56,857 nucleotides of DNA from Amycolatopsis kentuckyensis (GCF_002155975.1 NZ_MUMI01000262.1:1-56857); one strand, 5' to 3'; shown: positions 1 to 8,222, numbered from the stretch's first letter. The notes: generated by a model from the sequence alone, not told the origin. Program-made: numbers and translations.

Positions 1-20
1 TGCACGAGGTACCTCGTGCA
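1..20. promoter_or_regulatory. Perfect 20-bp palindrome at window edge
   Basis: The first 20 bases are a gapless perfect palindrome (TGCACGAGGT and its reverse complement). With no loop, a dimeric repressor site is more likely than a terminator. It may extend beyond the window, and the gene it serves may also lie outside. Confidence 0.4.
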
Positions 21-140
21 CCGCTTTCGCGAGCATCGGCCGCACGGGCGGCATGACGGGCAAGTCCACGGCGCGAGCTTAAGACACGGGTACGACAATT
101 CCCGGCGAACGACGGGGCCGGGCGTGATACACACTCCTTC

Positions 141-647
141 GTGACCACCGAACGGCCCGCCCCGCCCCTGACCGGGGGCGAGCGCGAAATGCTGCGCACC
201 TTCCTCGACTTCCACCGCGCCACCCTCGCGATGAAGTGCGACGGACTGTCCGACGAGGACCTCCGCCGCGCGTCGAGCCCGCCGTCCACGCTGTCGCTGC
301 TCGGCCTGGTCCGGCACATGGCCGAGGTCGAGCGCACCTGGTTCCGCCGGGTGATCAACGCCGAGGACATCCCGCTGCGCTGGTCGGACGAAGGCGACTT
401 CCAGGCCGCCTACGACGCGAGTTCGTCGACGCGCGCCGAAGCCTTCGAGGCCTGGCAGGCCGAGGTAGAGCAGTCGCGCAAGATCGAAGAGGCGGCGGAG
501 TCCCTCGACGTCACCGCCCACCAGCCGCGCTGGGGCGAGGACGTCTCGCTGCGGCTGGTGATGCTGCACATGATCCACGAGTACGCCCGGCACAACGGCC
601 ACGCGGACTTCCTGCGCGAGGCGATCGACGGCGTCACGGGAGCCTGA
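141..647 (+). CDS. DinB-like / DUF664 family protein
   Basis: 168 residues, a four-helix-bundle protein of the DinB/DUF664 type. Members often bind a divalent metal through three histidines and include thiol-dependent transferases; the substrate here is unknown. Visible features are the early 'LxxFLDFHRATL' helix, the 'LVRHMAEVERTWFRR' segment with a histidine near residue 59, and the C-terminal 'HMIHEYARHNGHADFLREAIDG' block (about residues 143-164), the family signature. Length is normal. The GTG start at 141 is preceded by a TACACA hexamer seven bases upstream and no ribosome binding site, so the mRNA may be leaderless. Its stop overlaps the next start (TGATG), so the two genes are probably coupled. 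Confidence 0.85.
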   Translation: MTTERPAPPLTGGEREMLRTFLDFHRATLAMKCDGLSDEDLRRASSPPSTLSLLGLVRHMAEVERTWFRRVINAEDIPLRWSDEGDFQAAYDASSSTRAEAFEAWQAEVEQSRKIEEAAESLDVTAHQPRWGEDVSLRLVMLHMIHEYARHNGHADFLREAIDGVTGA

Positions 648-1570
648 TGGACGTGCTCGCCTGGTTGCGCGACTCCGATCCGGCCCTGCGCTGGCAGGTG
701 GAGCGCGACCTGGCGGGCGAGCCGCCGTCCGTCTGGGAAGCGACGCGGGCGCGGATCGCGTCGGAGGGGTTCGGTGCCCGCCTGCTGGCGGCGCAGGACC
801 CCGACGGCCGGTGGGCGGGCGGCGCGTTCTTCCCCGCCGACTACCACGGTGCCGAGGACCAGCCGTGGACGGCGACGACGTGGACGTTGAACGCCCTCCG
901 GGAATGGGGCCTCGACGCCGCCGTCCTGCGCGGCACGGCCGAGCTGCTCGACCGGCACTGCCGCTGGGAGTACGACGACCTGCCGTACTGGGGCGGGGAA
1001 GTCGACTGCTGCATCAACGCCTGGACCCTCGCCAACGGGGTGTGGCTCGGCGCGGACGTCGCCGGGATCGCCGAGTGGTTCGTCGAGCACCGGCTGCCCG
1101 ACGGCGGCTGGAACTGCGAGTGGGTCGAAGGCTCGGCGCGTTCGTCGGTCCACTCGACGCTCAACGCGCTCAAGGGTCTGCTGGCGTACGAGACGGCGAC
1201 GGGCGGCACCTCGGCCTCCCGGGAAGCGCGGCTGGCCGGAGAGGAGTACCTGCTGGAACGCGGGCTGTTCCGCCGGCTTTCCACGGGTGCGCCGATCGGA
1301 CCGTGGGTGACGGAGTTCGGCTACCCGTTCCGCTGGCGCTACGACGTGCTCAACGCCGCATCCTACTTCCGCGACGCCGGCCGCCCGGACGAGCGGCTGG
1401 CCGAGGCGATCGCGCTGATCCGCGCGGCCCGGCAGCCGGACGGGACGTGGCTGCAGCAGCGGACGGACGCCGGCCGGGTGTGGTTCGCCGTGGACGTCCC
1501 CGCCGGGCAGCCGTCGAAGTGGCTGACGCTGTTCGCGACCCGGGTCCTGAACTGGTGGGACGCCCGTTAG
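647..1570 (+). CDS. Terpene-cyclase-fold (prenyltransferase/squalene oxidase repeat) protein
   Basis: 307 residues. It contains QW-type repeats of the alpha/alpha toroid seen in squalene-hopene cyclases and prenyltransferases: 'QDPDGRWAGG' near residue 51, 'LPDGGWNCEW' near 150 and 'QPDGTWLQQ' near 265. It is far shorter than a squalene cyclase (about 630 residues) and I see no DXDD catalytic motif, so cyclase activity is doubtful. A sugar-active or binding toroid is equally possible. The ATG at 647 overlaps the stop of the DinB-like gene, which suggests joint translation. A short perfect hairpin at 1578-1597 follows and may end the transcript. Confidence 0.7.
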   Translation: MDVLAWLRDSDPALRWQVERDLAGEPPSVWEATRARIASEGFGARLLAAQDPDGRWAGGAFFPADYHGAEDQPWTATTWTLNALREWGLDAAVLRGTAELLDRHCRWEYDDLPYWGGEVDCCINAWTLANGVWLGADVAGIAEWFVEHRLPDGGWNCEWVEGSARSSVHSTLNALKGLLAYETATGGTSASREARLAGEEYLLERGLFRRLSTGAPIGPWVTEFGYPFRWRYDVLNAASYFRDAGRPDERLAEAIALIRAARQPDGTWLQQRTDAGRVWFAVDVPAGQPSKWLTLFATRVLNWWDAR

Positions 1571-1962
1571 CCGGGTGACCGGCGGCTTGCCGCCGGTTGA
1601 GGTGTGGGGTCGGTGATGATTGTAGAAGTGCAGCCGGCCTGGTAGCGCAGCCTGGCGCTGGGGCTCAGACGGGTAGAAGCGGGCGTAGGCCCAGCCCCTC
1701 GGCCGGGGTGCGGTGGAACCGTTCGATCTTGCCGTTGGTCTGCGGCCGGTAGGGCCGGGTCCGTTTCGGGGTGCTCCCCAGATCGGCGCAGGTCCGCCAT
1801 CCCGGCCAGGCCCTCGGTGCGGTAGCGCTGCGCCCACTTCGCGGCGGTCTTGGATGCGACCATGAACATCTTCGCTGCTGTGGCGGGGGTCCAGCCTTGC
1901 TCGACGATCAGCCGGGCCAGCCGCAGCCGGGGGCGTGGGGTCAGGGTGTCCCTGGACAGCAC
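1571..1962 (-). pseudogene. IS481-type transposase remnant
   Basis: On the minus strand the start of a transposase can be read, a helix-turn-helix segment 'RPRLRLARLIVEQGWTPA' followed by 'TAAKWAQRYRTEGLAGM'. A frame change and internal deletion follow, and the C-terminal end appears in another frame as 'FYNHHRPHTSTGGKPPVTRL'. Both blocks are typical of IS481-family DDE transposases; the middle of the catalytic domain is gone. It lies between the stop of the toroid protein and the stop of the DUF1015 gene. I see no convincing terminal inverted repeats. A perfect hairpin (1578-1597) lies in its 3' end. Confidence 0.75.
1578..1597. terminator. Hairpin after the DinB-like operon
   Basis: ACCGGCGGC, a TT loop and GCCGCCGGT form a perfect 9-bp stem eight bases after the stop at 1570. 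No U-tract follows. It could act as a terminator but sits inside the transposase remnant and may be incidental. Confidence 0.4.
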
Positions 1963-1964
1963 AG

Positions 1965-3125
1965 CTAAAGCTCCGCCAGCACGAGCCCGCTGCGCGGCTT
2001 CGGCGTGAAGTAGGTGGCCTTCCGCGGCATCCGGCGGCCGGCCGCGTGCACGGCGAGGACGTCGGCGTACCCCACCGGGGCCAGCAGCACCACCGCGTCC
2101 GCGTCCGGGGGCAGCGGGCGCCCGGCCGGGAGCGGGCGGACGCACGGCCCGTCCGGGTCGATGCCGAGCGCGCGGGCGAACAGGACCTGCTCGACGATCT
2201 CGTGGTCGATCACCGGCCGGGGGCCGTCCGGGGCCGGGAGCGGCACCCGCAGCACGGCCGCGCCGGCGCGCACGACCGCCTCGCCGGTGACCGGCACCGC
2301 GTGCTCGTCGTAGCGGACGTCCAGGCCGGCCGCGCACCAGCGCGTCACCAGGTCCTCCGGGCCGAGGCCGGTGCCGGTGAGGACGCGGTGGATCGCGCCG
2401 ATCTTCAGGGCCGGTCCCGCGGTGACCAGGGCGAGCAGGGCGCCGTGGCCGGCCGCCGCCGCGGCGGCCACGCGGTGGTTGCCGTCGGCGACCAGCAGGT
2501 CCGTGCCGGCCACCGCGGCCAGCAGGCGGCTCTGCAGCGGTCCTTCGGGCACCACCCAGAGGTCGTGCCGACGGCCGGCGGCGTCCGAAGTGGACAGATC
2601 GGGCAGGCCGAGGCCGGCGCAGGCCTGCTCGACCTGCTCGGTCAGCTCCGGGCCCCCGGCGGCCGGGACGAGCAGCGCGGCGCTCGTCGCGCAGCCCAGG
2701 CCGGCGAGCACCGCGGCCCGTTCGGCGACGACGTCGGGGTAGACGTCCTCGGTGTGGCGGACGCGCGCGGCGCCGTCGTCGGTCACCGCCGCCGGGTCGA
2801 CCAGGCAGAGCAGGCCCAGCGCCACCCCGTCCGGCCCTTCCACGCGGTACGGGGCGACGATGTCGCGCACCGGCCGGTAGAACCGCTTGCGGAGCCGTTC
2901 GAGCACGGCGCGGGCGACCGGCACGGCGGCCGTCAGGTCGAGACCACGGGCCAGCGCCGCGGGTGTCCGGGCGGGGTGCTGCACGGCCAGCAGGCTGTCC
3001 GCGGCGCCGGGCGCGGCCAGCGCGGCGATCACGCGCTCGGGCTCGGCGAACTCGTCGACGTCGGGGCCGGGGACCGCCTCGCGGACCACCCAGCCCCGCC
3101 CGATCGGCCGGATCCAGTCGCTCAT
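1965..3125 (-). CDS. DUF1015 family protein
   Basis: 386 residues, matching DUF1015 over its length. The signatures are 'LLVADGNHRVAAA' (family form ADGHHRY) near residue 215 and the C-terminal 'MPRKATYFTPKPRSGLVL'. The biochemical role of the family is not established. No signal peptide or membrane segment is visible, so it is probably cytosolic. The start chosen is ATG at 3125 (MSDWIRP); an in-frame ATG three codons upstream (3134) is also possible. Its 3' end abuts the IS remnant. Confidence 0.85.
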   Translation of the reverse strand: MSDWIRPIGRGWVVREAVPGPDVDEFAEPERVIAALAAPGAADSLLAVQHPARTPAALARGLDLTAAVPVARAVLERLRKRFYRPVRDIVAPYRVEGPDGVALGLLCLVDPAAVTDDGAARVRHTEDVYPDVVAERAAVLAGLGCATSAALLVPAAGGPELTEQVEQACAGLGLPDLSTSDAAGRRHDLWVVPEGPLQSRLLAAVAGTDLLVADGNHRVAAAAAAGHGALLALVTAGPALKIGAIHRVLTGTGLGPEDLVTRWCAAGLDVRYDEHAVPVTGEAVVRAGAAVLRVPLPAPDGPRPVIDHEIVEQVLFARALGIDPDGPCVRPLPAGRPLPPDADAVVLLAPVGYADVLAVHAAGRRMPRKATYFTPKPRSGLVLAEL

Positions 3126-3246
3126 CCTGACCATCTTGCGCCACGGGCGTCCGGAAATTCGCTGGGGCCGGTGCCACCGGGATGGAATGCTTAGGACTGC
3201 AAAGTAGTTGACCCCGGTCATGACCGTTCCGAGGAGCACCCCGCCG

Positions 3247-4752
3247 ATGACGACATCCGCCGCCACCACGGGGGTCGGCTTCCGGTCCGAACGCGGCCCG
3301 GTCCTGATCGCGGTCATGCTCAGCACGGCGCTGGTCGCGCTGGACAGCACGATCATCGCGACCGCGGTGCCGTCGGTGGTCAAGGACCTCGGCGGGTTCG
3401 CGCAGTTCCCGTGGCTGTTCTCGATCTACCTGCTCACCCAGGCCGTGACGGTGCCGCTCTACGGCAAGTTCGCCGACGTGCTCGGCCGCCGTCCGGTGAT
3501 GTTCTTCGGGATCGCGGCGTTCCTGGTCGGCTCGGTGCTGTGCGGCGCCGCCTGGAGCATGCCGGTGCTGATCGCCGCCCGCGCGGTCCAGGGCATCGGC
3601 GCCGGCGCGATCCAGCCGATGTCGATGACGATCATCGGCGACCTGTACACGGTGGAGGAACGCGCGCGGGTGCAGGGCTACGTGGCCAGCGTCTGGGGCG
3701 CGGCTTCGGTGGTCGGCCCGACACTCGGCGGCCTGTTCGCCGAGTACCTGGACTGGCGCTGGATCTTCTTCATCAACCTGCCGCTGGGCGCGATCGCGGC
3801 GTTCATGCTGTTCCGCGGCTTCAGCGAGCGCGTGGAGCGCAAGCCGCACAAGGTCGACTACCTGGGCGCGAGCCTGCTCACCCTCGGCTGCTCCCTGATC
3901 ATCCTCGGCCTGCTCGAGGGCGGCGTCGCGTGGGCGTGGGGTTCGCTGCCGAGCGTGGCGATCTTCGTCGCGGGCGCGGTGCTGCTGGTGGTGTTCGTGC
4001 TGGTGGAGAAGCGCGCGGCGGAGCCGGTGCTGCCGCTGTGGGTGTTCACGCGCCGGGTCCTGGTGGGCGGCAACCTGGTGGCGCTGGTGGTCGGCGCGGT
4101 CCTGATGGGCCTGACGTCGTACCTGCCGACGTACGCGCAGGGCGTGCTCGGCGCGGGCGCGCTGGTGGCGGGGTTCGCGGTGGCGGCGCTGACGGTCGGC
4201 TGGCCGATCTCCGCGTCCCTGGCCGGCAAGATCTACCTGCGCATCGGTTTCCGCGACACGGCGTTGATCGGCAGCGTGTTCATCATCGCCGGGGGTGTCC
4301 TGGTGGCGTTGCTGGGCGCCGGTTCTTCGCTGTGGGCAGCGGCTTTCGCGGCGTTCGTGCTCGGGATCGGGCTGGGGTTGGCGGCGAGCCCGACGCTGGT
4401 GGCGATCCAGTCGGTGGTGGGCTGGGACCGCCGGGGCGTCGTGACGGCGACGAACCTGTTCAGCCGGTCACTGGGCAGCGCGGTGGGAGCGGCGGTGTTC
4501 GGGGCGATCGCCAACGCGACGCTGGCTTCGCGGTTCGCTTCGCCGCCGCCGGGAGTGGGTCCGCTGCCGCCTTCGGTGGACGCGACGAGCCTGGTACTGG
4601 GCGGCCACGCGGACTCGCCGGCGGCGGTGTACGTGCGCGGGGCGCTGGCCGAGGCGACGCACTACGTGTTCTTGGGGCTGCTGGCCGTGGCCGTGCTCTC
4701 GGTGGGGGCGCTGTTGCTGATGCCGCGGAAGACCGAGCAGCTGGAGTTCTGA
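3247..4752 (+). CDS. MFS multidrug exporter, DHA2 (14-TMS) type
   Basis: 501 residues with about 14 hydrophobic segments. The DHA2 motif C 'LDSTIIATAVPSV' lies near residues 36-48, and motif A 'GKFADVLGRRPVM' follows the second helix. It is expected to be a proton-driven drug exporter in the plasma membrane. The ATG at 3247 is chosen because GAGGAG lies ten bases upstream (3231-3236); earlier in-frame TTG and ATG codons have no such site. It converges on the oxidoreductase gene with only two bases between the stop codons, so there is no room for a terminator between them. Confidence 0.9.
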   Translation: MTTSAATTGVGFRSERGPVLIAVMLSTALVALDSTIIATAVPSVVKDLGGFAQFPWLFSIYLLTQAVTVPLYGKFADVLGRRPVMFFGIAAFLVGSVLCGAAWSMPVLIAARAVQGIGAGAIQPMSMTIIGDLYTVEERARVQGYVASVWGAASVVGPTLGGLFAEYLDWRWIFFINLPLGAIAAFMLFRGFSERVERKPHKVDYLGASLLTLGCSLIILGLLEGGVAWAWGSLPSVAIFVAGAVLLVVFVLVEKRAAEPVLPLWVFTRRVLVGGNLVALVVGAVLMGLTSYLPTYAQGVLGAGALVAGFAVAALTVGWPISASLAGKIYLRIGFRDTALIGSVFIIAGGVLVALLGAGSSLWAAAFAAFVLGIGLGLAASPTLVAIQSVVGWDRRGVVTATNLFSRSLGSAVGAAVFGAIANATLASRFASPPPGVGPLPPSVDATSLVLGGHADSPAAVYVRGALAEATHYVFLGLLAVAVLSVGALLLMPRKTEQLEF

Positions 4753-4754
4753 GC

Positions 4755-5636
4755 TCAGTTCTGCAGTGGCACCAGTTCCGCCTGAAACTTCTCCAGGAAG
4801 CCGTCGAAATCGCCGTGCGCGGGCCGGATCACGAACTTCGACAGGCCGGCTTCGATGTGCTGCTCCACCAGCCGGCGGGCCTCCGGCCAGCTCGTCGCCA
4901 CCAGGTCCGTCAGCGGGACGCCGGGGCTGCGGCGGGCCGCCACCGCCGCGAGTTCGTCCGGGATGCCCCGGTCCGCGACGGCCAGGCTGAGCCCGAAGTG
5001 GTCCTCCTCGATCTCGCGGCCCGCCTCCGCCGCCGCCCGCTGGATCGCGATCCGGGCGTCGCGCGCCTGCGACGGCGTGTGGAAACTGCCGAGCCAGCCG
5101 TCCGCGAGGCGGCCCGTGCGGCGCAGGGCCGCCGGGGCCGATCCGCCCAGCCAGACGTCGAGGCGCTTCGCCGGGCGCGGGCCGAGGCGGACGCCGTCCA
5201 CCTGGAAGAACTCGCCGTGGAAGGAGACCTCGTCCTCCTCCAGCAGCCGGCGGAGCAGCACCAGCGACTCGTCGAACACCGCGGCGCGGCGGCCCGGCGG
5301 CACCGGGAAGAGGCCGGCTTCGGCCGCGCGGGCCGGACGGAGGCCGAACACCGGCAGCACCCGCTTGGGCGCGAGCCCGGCCAGGGTGAGCAGCTGCTTG
5401 GCCACCAGCACCGGGTGCCGGCCGGGCAGGATCGCGACGCCGGTGCCGACCTTCAGCTTCGACGTCCGCGCCAGCGCGTGCGCCATGCCGATCATCGGGT
5501 CGACTTCGGGCGAGTGGACCAGCTCGGACAGCCACAGCGAGTCGATGCCCGCGTCCTCCAGCCGGGCCGCCAGCCCGGCGAACTCCGCCGGCCCGGTCCC
5601 GGCCGCGGGCGCGACGCCCAGCCTGATCTTCAGCAA
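4755..5636 (-). CDS. LLM-class F420-dependent oxidoreductase
   Basis: 293 residues with a luciferase-like (beta/alpha)8 fold. The N-terminus 'KIRLGVAPAAGTGPAEFAGL' and the sequences 'DSLWLSELVHSPEVDP', 'KLKVGTGVAILPGRHPVLVAK' and 'LDVWLGGSAPAALRRTGRLADGW' are typical of actinobacterial F420H2-dependent reductases. The substrate cannot be read from the sequence. The start is a TTG at 5636 with GGGAGG just upstream (5641-5646); the CTG one codon later has better spacing and could be used. It follows the MarR-type gene on the same strand after 53 bases, so the two may form one transcript. Confidence 0.85.
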   Translation of the reverse strand: MLKIRLGVAPAAGTGPAEFAGLAARLEDAGIDSLWLSELVHSPEVDPMIGMAHALARTSKLKVGTGVAILPGRHPVLVAKQLLTLAGLAPKRVLPVFGLRPARAAEAGLFPVPPGRRAAVFDESLVLLRRLLEEDEVSFHGEFFQVDGVRLGPRPAKRLDVWLGGSAPAALRRTGRLADGWLGSFHTPSQARDARIAIQRAAAEAGREIEEDHFGLSLAVADRGIPDELAAVAARRSPGVPLTDLVATSWPEARRLVEQHIEAGLSKFVIRPAHGDFDGFLEKFQAELVPLQN

Positions 5637-5689
5637 GATTCCTCCCGGAAGGCTCTCCGGGAGCAACGCGCCGGGCGGCCGGGAATTCC

Positions 5690-6127
5690 TCAGGCGGTCG
5701 CGTCGATCACGCGGGTCAGCACGCCGTGCAGGGCTTCCAGCTCGGAGACGTCCATCCCGAGCGTCTCGACCACCTTGTACGGGATCTTCTCCGCCTCCGC
5801 CCGCAACGCCCGGCCGGCCTCGGTCATCTCGACCGTCAGCTGCCGCTCGTCCGAACGGTTGCGGCCGCGCGTGACGTACCCGAGGGCCTCCAGCCGCTTG
5901 AGCAGCGGCGACAGCGTCGCGGGTTCGTGGCGCAGGGCCGCGCCGAGGTCCTTCACCGAGCGCGGCGACCGCTCCCACAACGCGAGCATCACCAGGTACT
6001 GCGGATGGGTCAGGCCGTACGGCTCGAGCAGCGGCCGGTAGATCGCGATCACGCTGCGCGAAGCCACCGACAGCGCGAAGCACACTTGCCGGTCCAGCTT
6101 CAGGGGGTCCCCACCCAGGTCGATCAT
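5690..6127 (-). CDS. MarR-family regulator of the OhrR type
   Basis: 145 residues with the winged-helix MarR fold. The N-terminus 'LDRQVCFALSVASRSVIAIYRPLL' and 'LTHPQYLVMLALWE' are characteristic of OhrR, including the peroxide-sensing cysteine, here Cys16. OhrR proteins release DNA when organic hydroperoxides oxidise that cysteine. No ohr peroxidase lies beside it; the likely targets are the F420 enzyme gene downstream, the divergent DUF5313 gene and itself. TAGGAT lies six bases before the ATG with no ribosome binding site, indicating a leaderless transcript. Two inverted repeats fill the divergent intergenic region. Confidence 0.85.
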   Translation of the reverse strand: MIDLGGDPLKLDRQVCFALSVASRSVIAIYRPLLEPYGLTHPQYLVMLALWERSPRSVKDLGAALRHEPATLSPLLKRLEALGYVTRGRNRSDERQLTVEMTEAGRALRAEAEKIPYKVVETLGMDVSELEALHGVLTRVIDATA

Positions 6128-6133
6128 GGCCCG

Positions 6134-6139
6134 ATCCTA
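6134..6139 (-). promoter_or_regulatory. -10 element of the MarR-type gene
   Basis: TAGGAT on the minus strand, six bases before the ATG at 6127. The spacing implies transcription starts at or next to the start codon. Confidence 0.5.
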
Positions 6140-6153
6140 CTGTGTCGTCGATC

Positions 6154-6170
6154 GCGCTAATGATTAGCGC
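6154..6170. promoter_or_regulatory. Operator 1 of the MarR-type regulator
   Basis: GCGCTAAT, one base, ATTAGCGC: a perfect inverted repeat with 8-bp arms between the divergent genes. MarR-family sites usually have this size. It shares the CTAA/TTAG half-sites with the adjacent repeat. Confidence 0.7.
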
Positions 6171-6184
6171 ACTAAGCATTAGTG
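6170..6184. promoter_or_regulatory. Operator 2 of the MarR-type regulator
   Basis: CACTAA, three bases, TTAGTG: a second inverted repeat directly beside operator 1. It ends one base before the -10 element of the DUF5313 gene, so occupancy should block that promoter. Confidence 0.65.
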
Positions 6185-6190
6185 TACTAT
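6185..6190 (+). promoter_or_regulatory. -10 element of the DUF5313 gene
   Basis: TACTAT seven bases before the ATG at 6198, with no ribosome binding site between; probably leaderless. Confidence 0.55.
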
Positions 6191-6197
6191 CAATCCT

Positions 6198-6590
6198 ATG
6201 GAACGACCGAGTGTGCTCCGCTGGTTCGGGTACGCCGTGGGCGTGCGGCTCCCCGAGCGCTACAACGACTGGGTGCTGCACGACGCGACGTCGAAGCACT
6301 GGCGCGCCCGGTTCGTGCTCCAGCGGTCGATCGGCATCGCCCCGCTGTGCGCCGTCTGGCTGCTGCTGCCCGGCTCGATCTGGCTGCGGCTCTCGCTGGT
6401 CCTGATGGCCGCCCTGGTCGCGTACTTCTACTCGTGCGCGTACATGGAGGAGAGCGTCGAGCACCGGCTCGGCCGGCAGGGCTTCCCGCACAACACCGGG
6501 CGCCGCATCCGCGCCGAGGCCGCCGAAGCGAAGAACGCCGAGGTGACCGCCCGCTACCTCGCGCGCTACCGGACGTCGCCGGAGGGTTAG
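6198..6590 (+). CDS. DUF5313 family membrane protein
   Basis: 130 residues. The start 'RPSVLRWFGYAVGVRLPERYNDWVLHD' matches the actinobacterial DUF5313 family, whose function is unknown. Two hydrophobic segments (about residues 45-60 and 65-80) predict a small membrane protein with both ends on the same side. It is divergent from the OhrR-type gene, and the paired operators between them suggest redox control. Confidence 0.75.
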   Translation: MERPSVLRWFGYAVGVRLPERYNDWVLHDATSKHWRARFVLQRSIGIAPLCAVWLLLPGSIWLRLSLVLMAALVAYFYSCAYMEESVEHRLGRQGFPHNTGRRIRAEAAEAKNAEVTARYLARYRTSPEG

Positions 6591-6611
6591 GCACGGTTAC
6601 AGTCGGGGACG

Positions 6612-7547
6612 ATGAGACGCAAGCTCCGCCCGCCGATCCCGCCCCGCCACGGGCTGGAGCCCGCCCGGCTGAAACTGCCCGACGGCGAGTGGCCGACACT
6701 GCTGGCGCACCTCGTCGACCGGCTGCCGCGCGTCGCGCCCGATCGCATCGAGCAGATGCTGCGCGAAGAGCGCATCCACGGTACCGACGGCCCGCTCGGC
6801 ATCGACACGCCGTACGCGCCCGGCTCGTTCATCTGGTTCCACCGCGACCTCCCCGACGAGGTGCCGGTGCCGTTCGCGATCGACGTCGTGCACCGCGACG
6901 AGCACCTGCTCGTCGTCGACAAGCCGCACTTCCTGGCGACGATCCCGCGTGGGCAGCACATCCTGGAGACGGCACTGGTGCGGCTGCGCCGCGAGCTCGA
7001 CCTGCCGCACCTGTCCCCCGCGCACCGGCTGGACCGCGTCACCGCGGGGCTGGTGATGTTCGTGATCACGCCCGAGCTGCGCGGCAAGTACCAGACGCTG
7101 TTCCGCGACCGCCGGGTGCACAAGGAGTACGAGGCGATCGCGCGGTACGACCCGGCTTTGCCGCTCCCCCGGACCGTCCGCAGCCGGATCGTGAAGGACC
7201 GCGGGGTGCTGGCCGCCCAGGAGGTGCCGGGCGAACCGAACGCCGAGACGTACGTCGACCTGCTCGAACACCGTGACGGCCTGGCCCGGTACCGGCTGGT
7301 CCCGTCGACCGGCCGGACCCACCAGCTGCGCGTGCACCTGAGCGGCCTCGGCCTCCCGATCCTCGGCGACGACTTCTACCCGGAGCTGCGCGAGAAACCC
7401 CTGGGCGACTTCACGAAACCGCTGCAGCTGCTGGCCAAGGTCCTCGACTTCGACGACCCGCTGACCGGCGCGCACCGCCGGTTCACCAGCCGGCGGCGGC
7501 TGTCCGCCTGGGACGACCCCGAGGCCTGGGCGGCGCCCCCGGCGTGA
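6612..7547 (+). CDS. RluA-family pseudouridine synthase
   Basis: 311 residues. RluA enzymes turn specific uridines in rRNA or tRNA into pseudouridine. The catalytic motif 'HRLDR' is present with Asp141, preceded by 'IDVVHRDEHLLVVDKPHFL' and followed by 'STGRTHQLRVHLSGLGLPILGDDFYP', all conserved in the family. The N-terminal 80 residues form the short non-S4 extension common in actinobacterial members. TACAGT lies eight bases before the ATG, so the transcript may be leaderless. The exact RNA target is not predictable. Confidence 0.9.
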   Translation: MRRKLRPPIPPRHGLEPARLKLPDGEWPTLLAHLVDRLPRVAPDRIEQMLREERIHGTDGPLGIDTPYAPGSFIWFHRDLPDEVPVPFAIDVVHRDEHLLVVDKPHFLATIPRGQHILETALVRLRRELDLPHLSPAHRLDRVTAGLVMFVITPELRGKYQTLFRDRRVHKEYEAIARYDPALPLPRTVRSRIVKDRGVLAAQEVPGEPNAETYVDLLEHRDGLARYRLVPSTGRTHQLRVHLSGLGLPILGDDFYPELREKPLGDFTKPLQLLAKVLDFDDPLTGAHRRFTSRRRLSAWDDPEAWAAPPA

Positions 7548-7565
7548 ACCGGGGACGCCGCTGCC

Positions 7566-8168
7566 TCACTTGTGCCAGAACTTGATGCCGCTCCACTGCA
7601 CCGTGATCGGCCCCGCGCCGCTCGCCGTGCGGTAGCTGCCGAACTTGTCGTAGTAGCTGCCGGCCGGGCTCGAGACCGAGTCCTTCTGCGAGCCGTTGAT
7701 GTACACCTTGTGGGTGCTGCCGACCTGGTTGATCGTGTTCACCCGGACGCTCGTGCCCACGGTCGCCCCGGTGGCGATGGTGTTCCCGCCGTGCACGGCG
7801 TAGAGCCGGCCGCCCTTTTCCACCGCCAGCATGAAGAACGGGCCGGCGTCGGAGCCGTCCCGGAAGGTCTGCTTCAGGCTGATCCGGCTCCCACCCATGC
7901 TGGTGATCTTGAAGGAGCCTTCGAACTGGTGGGTGCCGCCGGTGTAGGTGGTGTAGCGGCGTTCCGCGCGCTGGTCGCCGCTGCCGGTCGAGCAGGTGAG
8001 CTTGAAGGTCAGCCCGGAGATGTCGCCGCACCCCCGCTCCTGCTCGGAGTAGCCCGGCGAGTCCGCGATCCACGGACCCGTCCCGACCTGGGCGTCCGCC
8101 ACCGGGGTCAGCACCGTGAGCCCCAGCGCCGCCGCCGCGAGCACGCCCGCACCGTGAAGTCTGCGCAC
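7566..8168 (-). CDS. Secreted jelly-roll (polysaccharide-lyase-like) protein
   Basis: 200 residues with a Sec signal peptide (MRRLHG followed by a hydrophobic stretch, probable cleavage after 'VADA' near residue 27). The mature part has a beta-rich pattern 'TTYTGGTHQFEGSFKITSM' and ends 'TVQWSGIKFWHK', resembling small concanavalin-like secreted polysaccharide lyases or binding proteins of actinomycetes. Catalytic activity is not established. The GTG start at 8168 is preferred because AGGAGG (8175-8180) is six bases upstream; the in-frame TTG at 8174 would touch that site. A GGTC/GACC inverted repeat lies upstream at 8209-8222. Confidence 0.65.
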   Translation of the reverse strand: MRRLHGAGVLAAAALGLTVLTPVADAQVGTGPWIADSPGYSEQERGCGDISGLTFKLTCSTGSGDQRAERRYTTYTGGTHQFEGSFKITSMGGSRISLKQTFRDGSDAGPFFMLAVEKGGRLYAVHGGNTIATGATVGTSVRVNTINQVGSTHKVYINGSQKDSVSSPAGSYYDKFGSYRTASGAGPITVQWSGIKFWHK

Positions 8169-8208
8169 CGTCAACCTCCTGTGTCACTCGAGGCGGCGGT
8201 CGCCCGGT

Positions 8209-8222
8209 AAGGTCCAGACCTT
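8209..8222. promoter_or_regulatory. Inverted repeat AAGGTC-CA-GACCTT
   Basis: A perfect 6-bp-arm repeat 41 bases upstream of the secreted protein gene. Its GGTC-NN-GACC core resembles the core of DasR (GlcNAc) sites of actinomycetes, but the flanks differ. The assignment to a GntR-type regulator is tentative. Confidence 0.4.

Noticed and set aside
1567..3849. 760-residue minus-strand reading frame
   Set aside because: It runs out of frame through the DUF1015 gene and part of the MFS gene, has low-complexity Arg-rich composition, and only its C-terminal part matches anything (the transposase remnant).
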